Made by a program: the position numbers and the translations under genes
In this document: positions 8,457 to 17,205 of the stretch, piece by piece
How positions within the stretch are numbered: the stretch's first letter is position 1
How the letters are laid out: every line of letters starts with the position of its first letter
NCBI RefSeq assembly: GCF_008084145.1
Contig: NZ_VSDO01000001.1
Coordinates: 882,840 to 946,839, forward strand
Length of the DNA: 64,000 bases
Source of the DNA: Paenibacillus faecis
GTDB taxonomy: Bacteria > Bacillota > Bacilli > Paenibacillales > Paenibacillaceae
Direction of reading: 5' to 3'
The notes under the pieces: generated by a model
Told to the model about the DNA's origin: nothing
Databases searched by the model: none
Seen by the model: only the letters and a program-made list of their open reading frames with translations

Positions 8457-9213
8457 CCGGAAGCGGTGGGCCACGGCGTCCGCTTCGGCCGCCCTGCTGT
8501 TTCTGGCGGTTCTGCTGATGCAGTATTGGGGCAGCCGGTTCATTCTCCCGCACCCCTACGTTTATCAGGAGTCGCGGGCGGACAACGGCGTCACGCTTCA
8601 TGCGATGGCGGTGTCGCCGGGGCGTGTCGAACTTCGGGCTGCCGACCGTCCGCTGAGCGGCTACCGTGTGTACGGCATCAATGGCGGCTTCTTTTATCGG
8701 GAAGCCGTCTTGTCGATCGCCGTGAACGGCGACAAGCCGGTCAGCGGCGCCGCCGGCGCGTACGGCTCCGGCTGGTTTAACGAGAAGTATCCCCGCGGCA
8801 CGCTCGTCTGGGACGAGGTCGCCGGCACCTTCTCGGTCCAGGTCGTCTCCTCGGCCGGCGAAATCCGGGTAAAGGACCGGGGCCGGTATTTTGCCCAAGG
8901 CGGGGTCAGCATGGGGCTCGGAGACGAATCCGGCTGGGAGGCGACCGTACAGCGGGAACATTTGCCCAACCCGGACGAGAATCGCCTCCGCTCGGGCTTC
9001 GTCTTTGACGCGACCGGGACGCTGTGGCTGATCGTCACCCCGGACCGCTGCACCGCCGCGGCTTTCCGGGAAGCGGTGAAGGAGGAAATCGCCCCCGACA
9101 TCGCAAAAGAAGGCATCTTCCTCGACGGGGATGGATCCGCGCAAATGAATGCGGCGGAAACGAAGCTGCATGGCGATTCCCGGGACTTGCGGCAAATTAT
9201 TGCGATCAAGTAA
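8434..9213 (+). CDS. Phosphodiester glycosidase-like (NAGPA/DUF2233) membrane-anchored protein
   Basis: A 259-residue protein with one N-terminal hydrophobic segment (about residues 13-30), so it is anchored or exported with the catalytic part outside. The motifs YGINGGFFYR and GIFLDGDGSAQMN match the two conserved blocks of the NAGPA domain, which in characterised members hydrolyses phosphodiester-linked sugars; the usual DGGGS is DGDGS here. It overlaps the end of the M42 gene by 23 nt, and a second ATG at 8443 is an alternative start. No clear ribosome site precedes either, consistent with coupling. The substrate in Gram-positives is unknown and may be a wall polymer. Confidence 0.8.
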   Translation: MPPMWPADRKRWATASASAALLFLAVLLMQYWGSRFILPHPYVYQESRADNGVTLHAMAVSPGRVELRAADRPLSGYRVYGINGGFFYREAVLSIAVNGDKPVSGAAGAYGSGWFNEKYPRGTLVWDEVAGTFSVQVVSSAGEIRVKDRGRYFAQGGVSMGLGDESGWEATVQREHLPNPDENRLRSGFVFDATGTLWLIVTPDRCTAAAFREAVKEEIAPDIAKEGIFLDGDGSAQMNAAETKLHGDSRDLRQIIAIK

Positions 9214-9224
9214 TCCACGTTGGT

Positions 9225-9450
9225 TGCCCGTCAGGCTTTGAAGGCGTAAGCCGCTTGACCCGGCGCAATTATTCCGGCACATTATAACCACCCGTTTGAC
9301 GGGTGGTTTGCTCTAAGGCTATAAGCCTTTATTTACCGACTCGCGTCTAAAGGACGCTGCAGCTTTTACTACGTTCAAGCTACTTTGCCGTTGCCGCTTT
9401 TGCCTATCCCTGAAGGGGTGCGATTATTACTAGTCCCCTTCAGACAACCT
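9225..9450. mobile_element. Palindrome-rich sequence, possible IS200/IS605-type end or remnant
   Basis: The stretch 9214-9888 holds no convincing gene. Hairpins are dense: AACCACCCGTTTGACGGGTGGTT (9285-9307), AAGGCTATAAGCCTT just after, and a perfect 9-bp inverted repeat CTGAAGGGG/CCCCTTCAG at 9410-9443. A second ACCACCCGC motif occurs near 9760. Subterminal hairpins of this kind are typical of IS200/IS605 ends and derived non-autonomous elements, but no transposase or TnpB frame remains. The assignment is tentative. Confidence 0.35.
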
Positions 9451-9451
9451 T

Positions 9452-9610
9452 GATAACTTAGAATTCCTGCATATGTGCATGTTTTTTCTTGTTTGGGGCC
9501 CAAAATTTCAAAATACCTGCAAATCTGCAGGAATTTTTGACGAAACCGGCTCGTTTCTCTAAATTCGCTAGAAATTCCTGCAGATTCGCATCTTTTTGGA
9601 GTTGGAAGCT
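9452..9610 (-). repeat. Dispersed palindromic intergenic repeat, copy B (inverted)
   Basis: Read on the minus strand this matches 1655-1810: the units GATGCGAATCTGCAGGAATTT, AGAGAAACGAGCCGGTTTCG, CCTGCAGATTTGCAGGTATTTT and ATGCACATATGCAGGAATTCT occur in the same order and spacing. A minus-strand reading frame over it (9375-9653) is partly conserved with that of copy A (KRC.SAGIS.E.RETSRFR) but looks like a by-product, with no ribosome site. Confidence 0.7.
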
Positions 9611-9821
9611 TGGAAGCAAGCACACTAGGCGCCTCTTTGTAGCGACATATCACTTCGATTAGCCATTAAGCCACCTTCTCCTTTCGTTATACATTGTAGC
9701 TTGGACACTCCTATGATAACGACCCCATCAGGTGGTTTTTGCTATAAGCATCACTACACCACCCGCATAGCAGTTTTATGTTTCGCACGTTTCGCGAGCT
9801 CCACTGGCTAAAGCCCCAAAC

Positions 9822-9881
9822 AAAAACGGTCTCCGTCCCGCAGTCTTCTTTCCAAAGACTGCGTTCGGAGACCGTCTTTTT
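9822..9881. terminator. Bidirectional intrinsic terminator
   Basis: A nested hairpin: outer stem ACGGTCTCCG with CGGAGACCGT, inner stem GCAGTCTT with AAGACTGC, flanked by A5 on one side and T5 on the other. It ends the minus-strand gene at 9889 and would also stop plus-strand transcription. Confidence 0.85.
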
Positions 9882-9888
9882 ATGACGA

Positions 9889-10092
9889 TCAAGCTAACCA
9901 TTTGATCAAATAAAACACGATCACCAAAACGCCGACCGCGATCAGCAAATTAACGGACTCGCGTACGAACCCGGGTGGACCGTACCGATGCAGGCGCTGC
10001 TCTTTTTCCTTGAATCTGCTTTTGGCCACATCTTCATCCACCGCATTCATATGAGGCCGGTTGGGCCCGTCGAATCCCCCGAACATATCCAT
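9889..10092 (-). CDS. Small single-TM hypothetical protein
   Basis: A 67-residue protein with a hydrophilic, charged N-terminus and one C-terminal membrane helix (about residues 47-65, NLLIAVGVLVIVFYLIKWL), so it is tail-anchored in form. GAGGGGAT lies upstream of the ATG, and a strong bidirectional terminator follows the stop codon by a few nucleotides. I do not recognise the family. The clean gene boundaries support a real gene. Confidence 0.65.
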   Translation of the reverse strand: MDMFGGFDGPNRPHMNAVDEDVAKSRFKEKEQRLHRYGPPGFVRESVNLLIAVGVLVIVFYLIKWLA

Positions 10093-10168
10093 CCCCTCAC
10101 CACCATTTCAAGGAATTGAATATCTTCAGTTCATTGTAGCATTGTTTTCCAGATGTGGGAAGGCAAGA

Positions 10169-12163
10169 CTACCCGTTCCGCTGCTGCTCGATCTTTTCGG
10201 CCAGCTCGTTCAGGTAGGCCCAGCGGTCCATCAGCCCCTCCAGCTCGGCCTCCGCCTCCTGCTGTTCACGCATCAGCTCCTGTAGTCTCACGGCATCGCT
10301 GGCCGCTTCCGCCATCGCTTCGGTCAACGCGGCCAGCCGCTGTTCGGCGGCTTCCACCTTTTCATCGATCGTCTCGTATTCCCGCTGTTCGTTGTAACTG
10401 AACTTCAGCTTCTCCCCGCGGGCAGGATCCTTACCGCTTCCTCCAGCCCCAGCCCCGCTGCCCGCCGGGACGGCCGAAGTTTCTTCCCGCTTCCCGGCGA
10501 CCTTGCGTCCAGCCCCGGTCTCCGTTCCCGGCTTCGCCGCCGGATCGGCGGCTGCCCCGGACAGACCGCCTTGCGTGCGCTCCTCGTATTCGCTATAGTC
10601 GCCGGCGTGGATGGCTACCCGGCCGCCGCCTTCAAACGCAAAAATTTTGTCCACCGTCCGGTCCAAAAAATAACGGTCATGGGATACTACGAAGACGGCG
10701 CCCGGAAACTCATCCAGATAAGCCTCCAGAACAGTAAGGGTCTGGATGTCCAGATCGTTGGTGGGCTCGTCCAGCAGAAGCACGTTCGGCGCTCCCATCA
10801 GCACGCGGAGCAGGTACAGCCTGCGCTTCTCCCCGCCGGACAGCTTGCTGATCGGCGTCCACTGCATCGCCGGTGGAAACAGAAACCGCTCCAGCATTTG
10901 GGCGGCCGTAATTCTGGTCCCGTCTGCCGTTTCGACGACCTCCGCCGCTTCCTTAATATACTCAATGACCCTTTGCTTCCCGTCCATCTCTTGATGCTCC
11001 TGGGTAAAATACCCCAGCTTGACGGTCTGCCCCAGCTCAATCTCGCCGGCATCCGGTTTCACGCGACCGGCGATCATGTTCAGCAGCGTCGATTTGCCGC
11101 TGCCGTTCGGTCCGATGATGCCGACCCGGTCACCGGGGACGGCTGTGTAGGTAAGCTCGCCGATCAACAGACGTTCCCCCGCCGACTTGCGCAGCCCGGA
11201 GATTTCCACGATTTTGCGGCCCAAACGGGCCGAAGCCACCGAGATATCCAGCGCCTCGCTTTTGTGCTCCACTTTCATGTTCTGCAGCTTCTCAAACCGT
11301 TCGATTCTGGCCTTCTGCTTCGTCGAACGGGCCTTGGCGCCGCGCCGGATCCACGCGAGCTCATTGCGCAGCAGGTTTTGGCGCTTTTGCTCCGACGCCG
11401 CTTCCCGTTCTTCGCGCTCGCTTTTCAGCTCCAGAAAGCGGCTGTAATTCGCCTCGTAACGGAACAATCGCCCTTGGTCCAGCTCCAGCATCACATTGCA
11501 CACGCGATCCAGAAAATACCGGTCGTGCGTAATCAGCAGCAGGGCGCCGCGGCGTTTCTGCAAATAGGCTTCCAGCCAGGCCACCGAGGCGTTGTCGATA
11601 TGGTTGGTCGGCTCGTCCATAATGAGCAGTTCCGAAGGGACAATCAGCGCGGAGGCCAAAGCCACCCGTTTCCGCTGACCACCCGAGAGCTCGCCGATCT
11701 TTCTCCCGAACTCGGTGATGCCGAGCCTGGACAACACGCTCTTGGCCTCGCTCTCCAGGCTCCAAGCCCCCAGCCGGTCCATCTCCTGGCTCAGCTTCGA
11801 GACTTTGGACTGCAGCGCGGTATCTTCCGGATGCAGCTCCAATTCCTCGATCGCTTCCATGTAGGAAGAGACGGCCAGCAGTTCCGGACCGCCGTGTTGA
11901 AAGACGGCGCGCAAGACGGAGATCTCCGGATCGAACTCCGGATTCTGGGCCAGGAAGGTGATTCGGGTATCCCGGTTCACCGACACCTTTCCTTCGTCCG
12001 CCGGTTCCAGGCCGGCGATGACGCGCAGAAACGTGGATTTTCCGGTTCCGTTTACGCCGATGACGCCGATTTTATCATGTTCATCCATGCCAAAGGAAAC
12101 GTCCTGAAACAGGATTTTCTCGCCATAGCTTTTTCCGAGTTGTTCCGCAGTCAAAATATTCAT
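10169..12163 (-). CDS. ABC-F family ATPase (Uup-like)
   Basis: A 664-residue protein with two ATP-binding cassettes and no membrane domain, the ABC-F plan of ribosome-associated factors. Walker A motifs are GVNGTGKST (near residue 38) and GPNGSGKST (near residue 350); ABC signatures LSGGQRKR and LSGGEKRR and Walker B MDEPTNH and LDEPTND are intact. The linker RRGAKARSTKQKARIERF is the P-site tRNA interaction motif region. The C-terminus is a ~75-residue coiled coil (YETIDEKVEAAEQRLAAL), as in Uup, preceded by a low-complexity spacer. ATG 12163 is chosen over the upstream GTG 12175. Antibiotic resistance cannot be inferred. Confidence 0.92.
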   Translation of the reverse strand: MNILTAEQLGKSYGEKILFQDVSFGMDEHDKIGVIGVNGTGKSTFLRVIAGLEPADEGKVSVNRDTRITFLAQNPEFDPEISVLRAVFQHGGPELLAVSSYMEAIEELELHPEDTALQSKVSKLSQEMDRLGAWSLESEAKSVLSRLGITEFGRKIGELSGGQRKRVALASALIVPSELLIMDEPTNHIDNASVAWLEAYLQKRRGALLLITHDRYFLDRVCNVMLELDQGRLFRYEANYSRFLELKSEREEREAASEQKRQNLLRNELAWIRRGAKARSTKQKARIERFEKLQNMKVEHKSEALDISVASARLGRKIVEISGLRKSAGERLLIGELTYTAVPGDRVGIIGPNGSGKSTLLNMIAGRVKPDAGEIELGQTVKLGYFTQEHQEMDGKQRVIEYIKEAAEVVETADGTRITAAQMLERFLFPPAMQWTPISKLSGGEKRRLYLLRVLMGAPNVLLLDEPTNDLDIQTLTVLEAYLDEFPGAVFVVSHDRYFLDRTVDKIFAFEGGGRVAIHAGDYSEYEERTQGGLSGAAADPAAKPGTETGAGRKVAGKREETSAVPAGSGAGAGGSGKDPARGEKLKFSYNEQREYETIDEKVEAAEQRLAALTEAMAEAASDAVRLQELMREQQEAEAELEGLMDRWAYLNELAEKIEQQRNG

Positions 12164-12178
12164 CGTTATTCCCACTTT

Positions 12179-13015
12179 CTAAGTCAGCATGACGCCAAGC
12201 CCCCAGGCGATAAAACCTGCAGCCAGGGCGCTGAGTATGTTCACGGCATCGTTGTTCATCCAGCGCAAGCCCCGCAGCGGCAAAGTAGCGGTGCCGCAAT
12301 GCGTGTCCACTTCCACGCTCTTGCCGCATTTCGGGCAGCGCTGCATCCGCTGCAGGGTCGCCCCCAGCAGGGAGTCGGCAAAGGCGCCGGTAAAACCGGC
12401 TACGCCGCCGATCACGGTCCAGCGCCATAAAGACGCAAAATAGGCGGCCGTCCCGTTCGACCCGCTCCCGCCCGCCGTCAAATCCAGCAAAACCTGAGCG
12501 GCCGCGCCGATCAGCAGCGCCCCGACCAGCGCGGCGAAGCTGCCCAGCCGCGATACGCCGCCGGAGGTCCCGGCGGGAAGCGGCTTCCAGGTCAGCACCG
12601 ACCGCGGCGGGGTTTTGCTTAGTCCGCCCCACTCCGTCGCCCACGTATCGGCGGTTACCGCGGCCATCGAGCCTACGAAGAACCAGGCCCAGACCGGATT
12701 CGGCCAAAGCGCGTTACCGATGCAGGCCAGCATCCCGATCCCGCCGTTGGCAAACACCTGACCGGCATCCCTGCGTCCGGTTTTGGCATAGGATTTCTCC
12801 AACTCCCGTTTCCGGTCGCCGCGAAATTTGGAGAATGCCGTGGAAGTTATAAAAAAGATCAGCAGCAAACCGAACCAGAACAAATTCCCAGCCGCATAAT
12901 ACACGGTGCCCATCACCGCGGCCGCGATCATTCCCGAAAGGGACAGCGATTGTTTACGATAGGCCGCCCCGGAAACCAAAAGGGCGCAGAGCGCCCCTAC
13001 GATCCAGTCCGTCAT
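12179..13015 (-). CDS. DUF92 family membrane protein (TMEM19-like)
   Basis: A 278-residue integral membrane protein with about six hydrophobic segments and the conserved blocks QVFANGGIGM, AAVTADTWATEWGGLS and GFTGAFADSLLGATLQ that define DUF92. Plant and cyanobacterial members include a phytyl-phosphate kinase (VTE6), but the role in Firmicutes is not established. Its start overlaps the stop of the FAH-family gene by four nt (ATGA), and its stop lies 15 nt before the ABC-F start, so FAH, DUF92 and ABC-F probably form one transcript. Confidence 0.85.
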   Translation of the reverse strand: MTDWIVGALCALLVSGAAYRKQSLSLSGMIAAAVMGTVYYAAGNLFWFGLLLIFFITSTAFSKFRGDRKRELEKSYAKTGRRDAGQVFANGGIGMLACIGNALWPNPVWAWFFVGSMAAVTADTWATEWGGLSKTPPRSVLTWKPLPAGTSGGVSRLGSFAALVGALLIGAAAQVLLDLTAGGSGSNGTAAYFASLWRWTVIGGVAGFTGAFADSLLGATLQRMQRCPKCGKSVEVDTHCGTATLPLRGLRWMNNDAVNILSALAAGFIAWGLGVMLT

Positions 13016-13656
13016 TGTTTGGCCTGCGGACCGGATACGATTTCACAGCTGCCCAACAAATCCGGTCCGTATGAGATTTCAAGGCGATCCCCCTGAACCA
13101 CCGGCCCTACCCCTTCCGGCGTGCCCGTGAAAATCAGATCCCCCTCATCCAGACCGTACCGGTCCGCGATATAATCCACAATCTGCTGCAGAGAAAAGAT
13201 CATATTCCGAACGTTTCCCCGCTGAACGACTTCCCCGTTTTTGCGCAAGGTAAAATCGTTCTCGGCAACCTGCACCGTCCCCGGAAAAGCGAGATAAGGC
13301 GTTAGGGGAGCGGCGTTTTTGAAGCCTTTGGCCGCCGTCCAGGGATGACCTTTCTTCTTTAATTCGCTCTGTACATCCCGCAGCGTAAAGTCGATGCCGA
13401 AGGCCATCACATCGACAAGCTCGTCCACGGTCATGCCCGGCTCATAAGAACGGCCGATCCGTAGAACGAGTTCGGTTTCGTAGTGAATTTCACCGCGGTT
13501 TTCCGGTAGCGAAATCCCCGTACCGTTCATCGAAACGACCGCGTGCGACGGCTTCAAAAAGATCATCGGCTCCGCCGGCACCTCATTGCCGAGCTCTTCG
13601 GCATGAAGCCGGTAGTTTCGGCCGACACAGTACACGTTCGATATCATTTTGTTCAT
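13012..13656 (-). CDS. Fumarylacetoacetate hydrolase family protein
   Basis: A 214-residue enzyme of the FAH superfamily (FAHD1-like length). Visible are the metal-binding ExE/D pattern (HYETELVLRIG, then FGIDFTLRDVQ) and the C-terminal GDLIFTGTPEGVGPV block. Members hydrolyse or decarboxylate acylpyruvates or 2-hydroxy-dienoates; the substrate here is unknown and no aromatic catabolism genes are nearby. ATG 13656 has GGGAGG nine nt upstream; ATG 13647 is an alternative. It overlaps the DUF92 gene by four nt. Confidence 0.9.
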   Translation of the reverse strand: MNKMISNVYCVGRNYRLHAEELGNEVPAEPMIFLKPSHAVVSMNGTGISLPENRGEIHYETELVLRIGRSYEPGMTVDELVDVMAFGIDFTLRDVQSELKKKGHPWTAAKGFKNAAPLTPYLAFPGTVQVAENDFTLRKNGEVVQRGNVRNMIFSLQQIVDYIADRYGLDEGDLIFTGTPEGVGPVVQGDRLEISYGPDLLGSCEIVSGPQAKQ

Positions 13657-13702
13657 CCCTTAACGCCTCCCGATTTGTCTTTATAAGTTAGACCTACTGT
13701 GC

Positions 13703-14452
13703 TCAGGTCTTCTCCTGTTCCTCCCGGTCGCCGATCGCTTTCCGCCATATATCGGGGCGATTGGTGCAGAGGAGGATATCCTTGTGCATGTCCGCCACCT
13801 TGCGCATCCGGCGGGCGTCATCCAGGGTCCAGGCCATGACCTCGATTCCCCGCTTTGCCGCTTTTCCGGCAAGCTCCGCGGTCAGATGACGATAACCGAT
13901 GGAAAGAAAGGAGCATTCCAGCAGCTGCAGACGCAGCAATAAATCTTTGGGATACCCGTCGATGATCAGACCCGTCCGAATCCCCCGCCCGATTTCCTTG
14001 ACCTTGGCCAAAATTCGAGGTTCAAAGGAGGTGAGAACGACCTCCTGCTCCATCCGCCGCTTTTTGATCGCGCCGATAACCTTCTCCTCGATCCCCGGGT
14101 ACAGATTGCCTTGCGTTTTTATTTCAATATTGGCCCGTAACCGTCCCTGTATTTTATCAAGAAACTGATCCAGGCTGACGAGTTTTTCCCCCGCGTATGC
14201 TTTGGACTTCCAGCGTCCCGCATCGAGCGTCTGCAGCTCGGCCCAGGTTTTGTCCTTCACCGGTCCCCGGCCGTTGGTCGTCCGGTTCAATGTGAAATCG
14301 TGTATCAGCAAGGGAACGCCGTCTTTGGACAGTTGAACATCCACTTCCACCCAATGTACAAAAGGCTGCTCCATCGCCAGCGAAATCGCGGCCAGCGTGT
14401 TCTCCGGCGCAATGCTGGAAAATCCCCGGTGAGCTACGCATGGGTTGGACAT
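13703..14452 (-). CDS. Glycerophosphodiester phosphodiesterase
   Basis: A 249-residue cytosolic GDPD that releases glycerol-3-phosphate from glycerophosphodiesters. The TIM-barrel signature AHRGFSSIAPENTLAAI (residues 7-23) supplies the catalytic His and Arg; EVDVQLSKDGVPLLIHDFTL supplies the metal-binding Glu and Asp and the second His. There is no signal peptide, so a UgpQ-like intracellular role is likely. The stop is followed by the FAH gene after a 46-nt gap, so the transcript may continue. It lies 24 nt after the CapA-like gene. Confidence 0.92.
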   Translation of the reverse strand: MSNPCVAHRGFSSIAPENTLAAISLAMEQPFVHWVEVDVQLSKDGVPLLIHDFTLNRTTNGRGPVKDKTWAELQTLDAGRWKSKAYAGEKLVSLDQFLDKIQGRLRANIEIKTQGNLYPGIEEKVIGAIKKRRMEQEVVLTSFEPRILAKVKEIGRGIRTGLIIDGYPKDLLLRLQLLECSFLSIGYRHLTAELAGKAAKRGIEVMAWTLDDARRMRKVADMHKDILLCTNRPDIWRKAIGDREEQEKT

Positions 14453-14476
14453 CCTTTCACGCTCCCTCCTGTGTGC

Positions 14477-15832
14477 TTATTCGGAGCCGTTCGCCAAACT
14501 TACCTTGCCCGAAGCCCCGATCGAGACCCCCGGCGAGAAGCTCTCCACCTCTTTCAACAGCTTGGCTCCCTCCTCCTCCGTCATTGGCACGGGTTGGCCG
14601 AGCTCGGTTTTGTAAGGGATCAGCTTCAAGTCGCAATTCCCGCTGCGGCTGCATTCCGCGGCAAACACAGCGGTCTCCCAGGTTTTCGGATCCTTGGATT
14701 TCGTGAAAATAAAATTCCCCGTACTGTAAGCGATCCATTTTCCTTTATAATTTTCCAGCCCCTGCAGCACATGCGGATGACCGCCGATCACCAAATCGGC
14801 GCCGGCATCGATAAATTGATGGGCCAGCGAAGTTTGGTGCTCTTCCAGCTTGGTGGTGCGCTCTTTGCCCCAGTGAACGGAGACAAGCACCAAATCCGCC
14901 TTCTTCCGGGCGCTTTGGATCGCTTTAACGGCCTGCGAAGCATCGTACGCCGCCGCGACCCCCGGTCCTTTGCCCGCCGCCCAGTGGCTCTCGGGGATGA
15001 CGCGGGTAAAGCCGCACAGCGCGATCACGATGCCTTTACGCTCGATGTATACCGGGGCATAGGCTTCCGTACTGTTCTTACCCGCTCCGACAAAGTGCAG
15101 TTTGCTCTCCTTCAAATGCGCTATCGTATCCAAAAGTCCTTCCACCCCTTGATCCAGGGTGTGGTTGTTCGCCAGATTGACCGCCTCCACCCCGGCCTTT
15201 GCCAGCTCGGGAAGCGCCTTGGGCGATGACTTAAACACAAACGTCTTGTTCTCGGCCGCCGTCCCCCCATCCGTCACGGGCGTTTCCAGATTCACGACGC
15301 TGAGATCGTCGTTCTGAAACAAGTCCCTGACATACCGGTAAGGGTAATCGTAGCCTTCCTTTTCCAGCTTCTCAGCGACTTTGCTCGAAAAGATCGTATC
15401 CCCCGCAAAATGAATCAGCAGACGCTCTCCGGAGTCGACCTCCCGTTCGCGATCCGCTTCGGAACCTGCCTCATCTTCACCTACCGTTTGCGGTTCGTCC
15501 ACCTTGGCCGGATCTTTTGAAGGCTCATCGTTCGCGGCAGTTTCCGGGTTGCGGTCTTCTTCGGGCGAAGCCGGTTCCCCGTTTGAAGGCTCGTCATCGG
15601 TCCGGCTTGCCTCGTCATTCCCCGGGATTTGTTCTCCCGCCGGCGCGCCCGCCGCCTGACCCGAATCCTCCCCCGAAGTGCCGTTCATCTCTCGTTCGCC
15701 GAGAACGAAGTACAGCCCCAATACGGCGATAATTAAAATCAGGGATACATTGACCCCCATCCAAAAGCGGATCTGCCTCCGCTGTTTTTCCGACTTCTTC
15801 TTTTTGTGTTTCTCGGAACGTGGTGGATACAT
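14477..15832 (-). CDS. CapA-family (PGA_cap) membrane-anchored protein
   Basis: A 451-residue protein. A basic cytosolic N-terminus (residues 1-25) is followed by one membrane helix (about 26-47), a ~95-residue acidic, low-complexity linker rich in E, D, S and P, then the CapA metallophosphatase-like domain starting near residue 138 (LIHFAGDTIFSS). Conserved blocks include NLETPVTDGG, NLANNHTLDQG, SVHWGKE and IGGHPHVLQG. CapA is needed for poly-gamma-glutamate capsule synthesis, but CapB and CapC are not nearby, so this is more likely a stand-alone paralogue. AGGAG precedes the ATG by seven nt. Confidence 0.88.
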   Translation of the reverse strand: MYPPRSEKHKKKKSEKQRRQIRFWMGVNVSLILIIAVLGLYFVLGEREMNGTSGEDSGQAAGAPAGEQIPGNDEASRTDDEPSNGEPASPEEDRNPETAANDEPSKDPAKVDEPQTVGEDEAGSEADREREVDSGERLLIHFAGDTIFSSKVAEKLEKEGYDYPYRYVRDLFQNDDLSVVNLETPVTDGGTAAENKTFVFKSSPKALPELAKAGVEAVNLANNHTLDQGVEGLLDTIAHLKESKLHFVGAGKNSTEAYAPVYIERKGIVIALCGFTRVIPESHWAAGKGPGVAAAYDASQAVKAIQSARKKADLVLVSVHWGKERTTKLEEHQTSLAHQFIDAGADLVIGGHPHVLQGLENYKGKWIAYSTGNFIFTKSKDPKTWETAVFAAECSRSGNCDLKLIPYKTELGQPVPMTEEEGAKLLKEVESFSPGVSIGASGKVSLANGSE

Positions 15833-16217
15833 GTTCTACTCCTTTTCCCCCATACTAGCCTTACATCATTGAGCATGATTGATTTTATTATATCAGCTAA
15901 CCGGAAATAAATAGAACCCCTCGCCTATTTTATAAGCGAAGGGCCCTGTTCGGAGCAAAATTATGACTTCTGCATTTCCAAGCTAACAGATTATCATTTT
16001 CGGTGCAGCTCACCCGTTACCCTTTGACAGCCCGGGAGGTGAATTAGGGCCATTTACGCCGCTATTTTACCCGCAAAAGCGAATCGGGCAGAAATACCGG
16101 CCCATAAGACCGCTATTTCCGCGAAACGGCTAGCGGTAATTGCGGGCCCGGATTCAACCCGCTGCGTCCAGGCGAAAAGACTTATATAGACGGCCCCGTG
16201 TCAGGTGGCGCTAGCGC
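15833..16217. repeat. Gene-free region with CGCTATTTC-type intergenic repeat, copy 1
   Basis: No gene is supported in this 385-nt gap. Near 15914-15945 a stem (CCCCTCGC with GCGAAGGG) may terminate hemH on the minus strand. From about 16040 to 16180 there is repetitive sequence with CATAAGACCGCTATTTCCG (16103-16121) and neighbouring GCCGCTATTTTAC, related to the copies at 20.5 and 34.15 kb. Confidence 0.55.
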
Positions 16218-17162
16218 TTAGTTATTGGCATATGCCTGGAAAATAACATCGCTCAGCGTCTCCATATACAGCGGGTCGCTGTTCAGCGAGTCGATGCGCT
16301 CCAGCCGCATATCCAGCTCTTTGGCGATCGCTTTCGCCTCGATATCGAGGTCATACAGCACCTCCAGATGATCCGAGACAAAACCGACCGGCGCGACCAG
16401 AACGTCCTCGATTTGCTCCAGGCTCAGCGTGCGCAGCGTATCGAGAATATCCGGCCCCAGCCACGGTTCGGCCGTTCGGCCGGCGCTCTGCCAGGTAAAC
16501 TGCCAGGAGGTCACGCCCGCTTGATCGGCAACGGCTTTGGAAGTGGCCAAAAGCTGATCCTGATAAGGATCGCCCATTGCGAGAATGCGTTCCGGCAGAC
16601 TGTGCGCGCTAAAGAGCACTCTCACTTGATCCCGGACCGCTCCGGCTTCCTCGAACTGATCCAGCTTCGCCGATACCCGCTTCGCCAACGCTTCGATCAG
16701 TTTTGGATGCAGGTGATAGTCGCGTACGAATTTCATGGCGATTCCGGCTTCCCCGGCCTTCGCTTCCGCCCGCTTGATATAACCGCCGACACTCATGACG
16801 GAGTAATGCGGGGCCAGAACAATCCCAATCGCTTCCGTAATTCCGTCCTTCGCCATCGCCTCAACCCCGTCCTCGATAAACGGCGACGCATGCTTTAAGC
16901 CTTGATAGCAAACGAATTGTTTATCCTTGTGAGGATTGAGCCGGTTCAACGTCTCCTGCAGCGAGGCCACTTGATGGTCCGTATTGGCCCGCAGCGGAAA
17001 AACCCCGCCGACAATAGCTTCGTAACGGTCTTTCAGTTCTTTGAGCTGCTCGGCCGTAGGCGGATGCCCCCGCCGGATATGCGTGTAGTACGATTCAACC
17101 TGGTCCAGGCTTTGCGGCGTGCCGTAAGACATGACGAGTACGCCGATTTTGGTTGTTGTCAC
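16218..17162 (-). CDS. hemH: Ferrochelatase (coproporphyrin ferrochelatase in this group)
   Basis: A 314-residue soluble enzyme that inserts ferrous iron into the tetrapyrrole. In Gram-positives the established substrate is coproporphyrin III (CpfC). Signatures are KIGVLVMSYGTPQSL at the N-terminus, LFSAHSLPERI with the conserved metal-site histidine, WQFTWQSAGRTAEPWLGPD, and the VGFVSDHLEVLYDLD block with the second conserved region. Length fits HemH of Bacillus. It lies 43 nt downstream of hemE and is co-oriented, forming a hemEH unit; hemY is not next to it. Confidence 0.95.
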   Translation of the reverse strand: MTTTKIGVLVMSYGTPQSLDQVESYYTHIRRGHPPTAEQLKELKDRYEAIVGGVFPLRANTDHQVASLQETLNRLNPHKDKQFVCYQGLKHASPFIEDGVEAMAKDGITEAIGIVLAPHYSVMSVGGYIKRAEAKAGEAGIAMKFVRDYHLHPKLIEALAKRVSAKLDQFEEAGAVRDQVRVLFSAHSLPERILAMGDPYQDQLLATSKAVADQAGVTSWQFTWQSAGRTAEPWLGPDILDTLRTLSLEQIEDVLVAPVGFVSDHLEVLYDLDIEAKAIAKELDMRLERIDSLNSDPLYMETLSDVIFQAYANN

Positions 17163-17205
17163 GATTGTTCACCTCTATAAGTTCATGTGATGATACCGTT
17201 TCAAA

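Noticed and set aside
9375..9653. 92-codon minus-strand ORF in repeat copy B
   Set aside because: It shares short peptide stretches with copy A because the DNA is repeated; no ribosome site and no known domain.
10571..12430. 619-codon ORF opposite the ABC-F gene
   Set aside because: Antisense shadow of a confidently identified gene.
15833..16217. CRISPR-like repeat-spacer array
   Set aside because: The repeats are imperfect and irregularly spaced, and no cas genes are present in the window.
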